From: a virus
IMG/VR virus record: IMGVR_UViG_3300046007_009330
Location: 1 to 26,234 of that record
Length of the DNA: 26,234 nucleotides
Direction: 5' to 3' (one strand)
The first letter of the stretch is position 1. Every line of letters begins with the position of its first letter. Under the pieces are notes generated by a model. That model was not told where the DNA came from, ran no database searches, and saw only the letters and a program-made list of their open reading frames with translations. Both the position numbers and the translations under genes were made by a program. This document shows positions 22,000-26,234 of the stretch, piece after piece.

Positions 22000-23720
22000 C
22001 GGAGCTTCTTCCTGTAATCGGTTGGCCGTCTGCGGCGACGGACTTGCTGCTTGTAAAGCGTGGCACTGCCTCGGCACTTCCAAGCCATGCCAAGGCCCAT
22101 CACGTCGTCATCGTGGCAGCCAGAGCGAGCGGTGGGCTTGCCGTTTTTGTCCACGATGAACGTGCGGCCTTCGCCAATGATGTGCGGGCAATACACCTCC
22201 ATTTCGTTGCGTTGGATACCGAGAGCGAGGCCGTCGATGATGTCGCGGCGCTGGTCGGCATCTTTGAGCTTGAATCCGAACATGAACTTCGGTGTGTCGC
22301 GGTCGAACGGATCGACGACTTGGCGCTTGTAGAGCAGTACGCCAGCGTCTTGCAGCCCCTTGAGGATGTGCAGGCCCATGTTGATCTCCAGAACGACCAT
22401 GCAATCGCCGTAGTAGCTCGCCAGGGCAATAATGAAGTCCGTGGTCGTCTGGGCCGCACCCGTGAACGGAGGCCGCACGCGAGCCACGACGGCGGGCTTG
22501 TGGGCATAATTCGCGCCCGCGTCCTGATATTCGGCTCGAAGCACGCCGATGGAGTGGCGGTCTGGATCGTTGCTTTCGGTTTGGTCCTCGCCGGTAGAAG
22601 GGTCGCACCAAACGATGTAGGAGCAGCCGACTTTGGGCCGCTCCCAGATGTGGAAGTTACCGAAGCCCTCGGGATCGAGTTGGAAATCGTAGGTGCCATC
22701 GTTTTCGACGAGGTTGCCGACTTCGGGCGGGTGATTGCCAGCGTCCTTTGCCCATCGGGCGAGCACGGCTTGATTGAAGCGCGGGCGACCGGAGGCGAGG
22801 AAGCATGAAACATCGTCCTCCGGGAAATATTCATCAAAAGTGTCCTCGGACTCGCCGCACTCGGAGGCCATCTTGTCGCGCCTCCATTGAATCTGCTCGT
22901 GCGTCCAGCCGTATTTCTTTTGGCCGTTGGCCTCGCGCACGGTCAGCGTGGCGTCGATCTTGGCCCGCATGGCAGGTGTGACAGGCGTTTGGTTCTCCTC
23001 AAACTCGAACCATCCGGCGAACACTTTGACCCAGCCGTTGCCGGGCTTGGCTTCACCGGCCTTGAACGCCTTGATGAAGTCGTCCAGCCACAAAGCGCCC
23101 TCCCAAATCTTGAAGTGCTGACCGCTTGCGCCCTCGGGAGTTGTTTCGGCGATGGCGAGGCCAGCGCCATTCAGCGACGGCATCACTGAGGCAAAGATTT
23201 TCTTGTCGTTCTTCACGCCATCTCGCGGGTATTTGGCCGATTCCGAGAACAGGACGGCCTGCCGGGTTTGCGAGATACCGGGGTTGCGCACCTCGGAAGA
23301 GGTGATCTTGGCCGCGCTGCCGTTCGACCATTCCATTTCCTCAACGCGAGGCATGAGTTTGATTCCCCACGGGAAACGGTCGTGGTTCGAGAAGGTTTCG
23401 AGCCGCTGGACAATGACGGCGGCGTTCTCCTTCACATCGGCCATGATGAGGGCTTTGGTTGGGCGCTGCATGCAGACGTGGTAAATGATCTCCAGCGCCA
23501 TCGTGGTGCCGCCGCACTGGCGGATTTTGGTCACGATGATGAGGATTTGCTCAAGGCCCAAAGCCCAAAGCACCTCGAAAGCCTCCGCGAGACGCCGCTG
23601 GAGCACGTTCGACTTCGGAGATTCGAGAGCGTTAGTATGCGCGTTGGTGATCTTCACGCAGGTGTCGAAATGCACCGTGGGCGAGATGGCGGCGAGGTGG
23701 AAATCGGGATCTTCGGTCAT
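21996..23720 (-). CDS. terL: Terminase large subunit (packaging ATPase and nuclease)
   Basis: A 574-residue packaging motor. I start it at MTEDPDFHLAAISPTVHFDT because that ATG overlaps the HNH gene stop (ATGA). ATPase: TKIRQCGGTT at 64-73 matches the KxRQxGxST-type Walker A of many phage terminases; AVLFSESAKYP has the Walker B-type strand with Glu160; a coupling motif AETTPEG lies near 190. A bridging segment is DVSCFLASGRPRF. Nuclease: IVWCDPSTGED (Asp373), VVLEIN (Glu445) and CHDDDV (Asp537-539) give the acidic triad of the RNase H-like fold. It cuts concatemers and pumps DNA through the portal. The partner small subunit is not identifiable in the window. Confidence 0.88.
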   Translation of the reverse strand: MTEDPDFHLAAISPTVHFDTCVKITNAHTNALESPKSNVLQRRLAEAFEVLWALGLEQILIIVTKIRQCGGTTMALEIIYHVCMQRPTKALIMADVKENAAVIVQRLETFSNHDRFPWGIKLMPRVEEMEWSNGSAAKITSSEVRNPGISQTRQAVLFSESAKYPRDGVKNDKKIFASVMPSLNGAGLAIAETTPEGASGQHFKIWEGALWLDDFIKAFKAGEAKPGNGWVKVFAGWFEFEENQTPVTPAMRAKIDATLTVREANGQKKYGWTHEQIQWRRDKMASECGESEDTFDEYFPEDDVSCFLASGRPRFNQAVLARWAKDAGNHPPEVGNLVENDGTYDFQLDPEGFGNFHIWERPKVGCSYIVWCDPSTGEDQTESNDPDRHSIGVLRAEYQDAGANYAHKPAVVARVRPPFTGAAQTTTDFIIALASYYGDCMVVLEINMGLHILKGLQDAGVLLYKRQVVDPFDRDTPKFMFGFKLKDADQRRDIIDGLALGIQRNEMEVYCPHIIGEGRTFIVDKNGKPTARSGCHDDDVMGLGMAWKCRGSATLYKQQVRRRRRPTDYRKKLR

Positions 23721-24361
23721 GGTAAAAGGATGGCTGATTGTTTGCGGCGTTGCGCGAGGCGGGCCGCGAGTTCGGCGGTGACTCGTTTGTGGCAGGGATG
23801 GCAAAGCGTTCGGTAGTTCTCCAAACCGCACAGCCCGCCGCCCTCGGCGACTGGGACAATGTGATCTGCATCCCATGCGGTAGAGCGTCCGCTAGTCCAT
23901 CCGTCGCGACGCGGCCCCATGAGTCGGACGATTTCCGCATCTTTCTTGATAGCAACTTTCTTGTAGCAAGGCTTTCCACCTTTAAGGCAATCAGGCCACA
24001 TGGCGGCTTTGGCGATCAGGTGCCAATCGTGGCGGTGCTCGCGTGGCACCGCGAGGGAAGTTCGCCATTCCTCGCGAGACTCTAGCCACGAGAACAAGCG
24101 AGCAGCTTCTTTGCGGGCCGCCTGCCACGACCGAAACTCCGCCTCGGAATCGCAGCCACAGATAGCGCAGATGCCTTTGTCGCGCTTTTTCAACTCCTGC
24201 CGAATGTAGGCGGGATCATTGATCGCTCGCCATTGCTCCACACAGGCATCACTGAACCATGTGCGGCGCGGAGGTTGGGGAACCTGCCCACAGCCGCAAG
24301 AGCATAGCGTGACGCCATCAACGATGACGCGCTTGGATGGCTCTCGGCGTTTAGTGCTCAT
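23717..24361 (-). CDS. HNH endonuclease of the ZRANB3-like type next to terminase
   Basis: A 214-residue nuclease. The N-terminal Cys cluster (LCSCGCGQ at 19-26, then FSDACVEQW) looks like a zinc-binding WCSxxC module. CAICG at 65-69 and the C-terminal AWDADHIVPVAEGGG, then NYRTLCHPCHKRVT form the HNH core (Asp165-His166, Asn182, His191, with Cys187 and Cys190 holding zinc). The pattern closely resembles the HNH domain of ZRANB3-like proteins. HNH proteins beside terminase often aid DNA cleavage during packaging. Its stop overlaps the terminase start. A free-standing homing endonuclease is an alternative, less favoured because of the translational coupling. Confidence 0.83.
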   Translation of the reverse strand: MSTKRREPSKRVIVDGVTLCSCGCGQVPQPPRRTWFSDACVEQWRAINDPAYIRQELKKRDKGICAICGCDSEAEFRSWQAARKEAARLFSWLESREEWRTSLAVPREHRHDWHLIAKAAMWPDCLKGGKPCYKKVAIKKDAEIVRLMGPRRDGWTSGRSTAWDADHIVPVAEGGGLCGLENYRTLCHPCHKRVTAELAARLAQRRKQSAILLP

Positions 24362-24389
24362 GGTATTTTGTGCTGTGAAATGGTATTCG

Positions 24390-25304
24390 TTAAAACGTGT
24401 CTGCTGCGTCGGCTTCTTCACCTCGCATGGATGCCCACTCGCCAAAGTGGCGGAGCACGGTGCCGGAGTTTAGCCGATCACGGATGCGCTCGCCAAGCCA
24501 CTCGCGGATTTTTGGAAGGGTTTCGTTGCTCAGAAGAATGGTTTGCGTTCCGGCCTTGTGGCGTCCGTCGAGGATCGTGAACAGAATCTCCTCGCCATCG
24601 GCAGGAAGGGGACGAAGGGCAATTTCATCGAGCACGAGCAGATTGGCGACGATGTACCGGGAATAGATCGCTTCCGGCCCGCCTGACTCATAGGAGCGAT
24701 GGACGGCGCGGAACAGGGCCGAGCACTCCACCCATGCAACCGGCCATCCGGCGTCGAGGCGGGCAATCGCCACAGCGGCGGCGACGTGGCCTTTCCCGGT
24801 GCCTGGGGTTCCTGCAAAGATGGCGTTGCGGGCCGTGTGGTCGTGGATCGCCTGACCGATGCGGACAAATTCAGCCGGGTTGCCAGTCTTGATGCCGGGC
24901 CTATCGGTGCGGAAGTTCGCCAGCGTGGCGTGTCGCACATCGGACGGGATGCCCGCTTGAATCAACCGGCGCTCGCGGGCCTTCTGGTTCTCATCCCCGG
25001 CGCAGAGCGGACAGCGATAGACCGCCCTCCCGGCCTGCAAACTGGCCTCGTGGATCATCACAGCCATCGTTCCGGGGTGCGTCTTGCAGTCCCGTGATGG
25101 CGGCATGGTGGCAAGCTCGGCCTCGAAAGCAGCCGTCTTGGCTTGGATGGAGCCAAGGAGCCGGTTCATAGCCTCCTCGGCGCTTGCAGCCTTCTGGAGC
25201 CGTTCAGCCTCGACTTGGGCCTGTGCTGCCTCGCGGGCGGTTTTGGCGGCCTGCCAGCGAGCTTGCGCGGCGGCAATGATCTGTTTTTCGTCGTCGGTGC
25301 TCAT
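24390..25304 (-). CDS. DnaC/IstB-like helicase loader ATPase
   Basis: A 304-residue AAA+ protein. The N-terminus is a charged coiled coil (residues of about 5-65), followed by a zinc-finger-like CKTH...CPLC (Cys73, His76, Cys98, Cys101), typical of DnaC-like loaders. The ATPase has GTPGTGKGH (Walker A, Lys171), LLVLDEIA (Walker B, Asp226-Glu227), LLSNE (sensor 1, Asn260) and GERIRDRL with likely Arg-finger residues. DnaC-like proteins load the replicative helicase; IstB is a related transposition ATPase, but no transposase is here. It follows the probable replication organiser, supporting the replication role. Its ATG overlaps the preceding stop (ATGA). Confidence 0.85.
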   Translation of the reverse strand: MSTDDEKQIIAAAQARWQAAKTAREAAQAQVEAERLQKAASAEEAMNRLLGSIQAKTAAFEAELATMPPSRDCKTHPGTMAVMIHEASLQAGRAVYRCPLCAGDENQKARERRLIQAGIPSDVRHATLANFRTDRPGIKTGNPAEFVRIGQAIHDHTARNAIFAGTPGTGKGHVAAAVAIARLDAGWPVAWVECSALFRAVHRSYESGGPEAIYSRYIVANLLVLDEIALRPLPADGEEILFTILDGRHKAGTQTILLSNETLPKIREWLGERIRDRLNSGTVLRHFGEWASMRGEEADAADTF

Positions 25305-25849
25305 GGCTGGAAGCTGCGGACAAGGTTCACGATTTGGGCGATCTGCTCAGGAGTGAGAGCAGCGGTTTGAATGCGCAGGCTTTCCGCGATGCCGATTTTG
25401 TGACCGTCCTCACAATACCACGCGCAAGACAATGGCAACGGCTCAACCAAGGGCGTCACAAGGCTTTTACGAGCCTTCACCTTTTGCTCGCGTTCTGCAT
25501 TGGCGTCGCGTTTCGCATTGGATGCAGCCAGCCGCTTTTCGCAGTTGTGCAGCACATTGTTGAAGAGGGTGATGAATGACTCGCGCCAGTTTGCGACACT
25601 GCAATCGACGCGGCGCTTCAAGCAGTTGTAACCGCCAGAAATGGCAAACCCATCAATAACTCGGGGCAGTCTGATTCCGAAACATGTGCCTCCCGACTTC
25701 TTGGCTTCAACACAAAAACCAAGACGAATCCTTTCAAGGTCTGTGTCGATTTCCGAATAAACTCGGCGCAATCGTTGCTCGATTTGTTCCGGCGTGGCCG
25801 TTCGGATGAGCGTCAGGAGGTCAGGGGTGAGGTAGGGATGCAGTTTCAT
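25301..25849 (-). CDS. Hypothetical protein in the replication block
   Basis: A 182-residue protein that I start at MKLHPYLTPDLLTLIRTATP (ATG at 25849); the longer frame overlaps the upstream gene heavily. Helices flank a Cys-containing middle (CFGIRLPRVIDGFAISGGYN, then LKRRVDCSVANWRESFITLF). A basic coiled-coil stretch (KRDANAEREQKVKARKS) and a C-terminal helix (TPEQIAQIVNLVRSFQ) follow. Its stop overlaps the helicase loader start. No family recognised; the location between two replication genes suggests a DNA-related role. Confidence 0.62.
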   Translation of the reverse strand: MKLHPYLTPDLLTLIRTATPEQIEQRLRRVYSEIDTDLERIRLGFCVEAKKSGGTCFGIRLPRVIDGFAISGGYNCLKRRVDCSVANWRESFITLFNNVLHNCEKRLAASNAKRDANAEREQKVKARKSLVTPLVEPLPLSCAWYCEDGHKIGIAESLRIQTAALTPEQIAQIVNLVRSFQP

Positions 25850-25862
25850 TAGTGTGGTAGGG

Positions 25863-26234
25863 TTAGAAATCTTGGGGTGACTGGCCGGGCTTGAGTTTCG
25901 CCATTGCCCCGTCAGGCGTGTAAGCGGCGTGGCGGTCGCGGTCGGTCTGGCGGTAGCCGGTTCCACGCTGGCCGCCCTTCTGGCTCGGCATCCAGCCTTG
26001 GGACTTCCATTTGCGCATACCAGCCTTCCAACACTTCGAGGCGCTGCTGCCGTTCCTCCAGCCGTTCGCCGTCCAGTGGTCAAACATCGCGGTTCCATCG
26101 GAGGCGGGGAGGCCGAGTTCGATGGCGTAGGCTTCGAGTTCAGCCTGAGTGCCTTTGCCCTTCGACGGGTTGGCTGGCGGTTCGAGTCCAGGCAATGCGG
26201 CTTCGGGTGCCTCGCGCTCGCGTGTACGGGCCCC
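25863..26234 (-). CDS. C-terminal part of a probable phage replication organiser (cut by window edge)
   Basis: The frame is open to the right edge, so the TTG at 26195 is not a trusted start; about 123 residues are visible. The segment AYAIELGLPASDGTAMFDHW, then GWRNGSSASKCWKAGMRKWK resembles the common C-terminal helical segment of phage replisome organisers and lambda O/DnaD-like proteins (a FxxYWxxxGWK...W...RxW pattern). A basic, disordered tail follows. Together with the DnaC-like gene two places downstream it forms a typical initiator-loader set. The defining N-terminal DNA-binding domain is outside the window. Confidence 0.6.
   Translation of the reverse strand, partial: GARTREREAPEAALPGLEPPANPSKGKGTQAELEAYAIELGLPASDGTAMFDHWTANGWRNGSSASKCWKAGMRKWKSQGWMPSQKGGQRGTGYRQTDRDRHAAYTPDGAMAKLKPGQSPQDF

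Noticed and set aside
24390-25304. IstB transposition ATPase
   Set aside because: No transposase or terminal inverted repeats are nearby, and the neighbours are replication genes.
26170-26200. T-loop-like GGTTCGAGTCC near the right edge
   Set aside because: The flanking bases do not pair as a T-stem and no other tRNA parts are present.
1-26234. Lysogeny module (integrase, repressor, attachment site)
   Set aside because: No such gene was seen in any frame; the tRNA-like segment alone is not enough to claim an attachment site.

Overview
This window is a piece of a tailed double-stranded DNA phage genome (or prophage), probably a podovirus-like phage. The evidence is a portal protein, an N4-gp56-type major capsid protein with a scaffold-like gene just before it, a large internal-virion or polyvalent protein, a beta-helix tailspike, a lysis cassette, a large terminase with an adjacent HNH nuclease, and a DnaC-like helicase loader. 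The DNA is GC-rich and tightly packed, and many genes overlap by four bases (ATGA or GTGA). No integrase or repressor is visible. The host cannot be read directly. Most genes lack a Shine-Dalgarno sequence, and the secreted moron-like protein on the minus strand has the coiled-coil plus small beta-domain style common in Verrucomicrobiota and Planctomycetota. A Verrucomicrobiota-like host is therefore an inference, not a demonstration.

Layout. (1) 3-7721 (+): the C-terminal part of a large virion protein, a Pro/Ala-rich protein, the portal, and an exported-looking jelly-roll-like protein. (2) 7740-9700 (+): a 42-residue microprotein whose sequence matches the N-terminus of the tailspike that follows it. 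(3) 9723-11453 (+): a small unknown protein, then a lysis cassette of holin-like protein, alpha/beta hydrolase and M15-type endolysin. (4) 11468-15157 (+): an IPT/TIG protein, an unknown protein, a protein ending in about 43 Pro-His dipeptides, a stand-alone GT29 (sialyltransferase)-like protein, and a methyltransferase fused to a second GT29-like domain. The last four are chained by stop/start overlaps. (5) 15149-16364 (-): a three-gene minus-strand islet, ending in a secreted protein. (6) 16472-21472 (+): scaffold-like protein, major capsid protein with a strong terminator after it, a protein whose coding sequence contains a tRNA-Met-like sequence, a GroES-like co-chaperonin, and a probable head-completion protein. 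(7) 21474-26234 (-): two small unknown genes, large terminase, HNH nuclease, helicase loader, an unknown protein, and the end of a probable replication organiser. Reading 5' to 3', this block runs from replication to packaging and converges on the structural block.

How it fits together. The minus-strand block supplies replication and packaging functions. The plus-strand blocks supply the head, portal, ejected proteins, tailspike and lysis. The GT29/methyltransferase/His-rich group looks like an accessory glycan-modifying or virion-decorating module. The most unusual items are the GT29-like pair with a methyltransferase fusion, the Pro-His tail, the tRNA-like sequence translated in frame inside a head gene, and a sigma-region-4-like helix-turn-helix in the internal virion protein. 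No gene-free stretch exceeds 300 bases.
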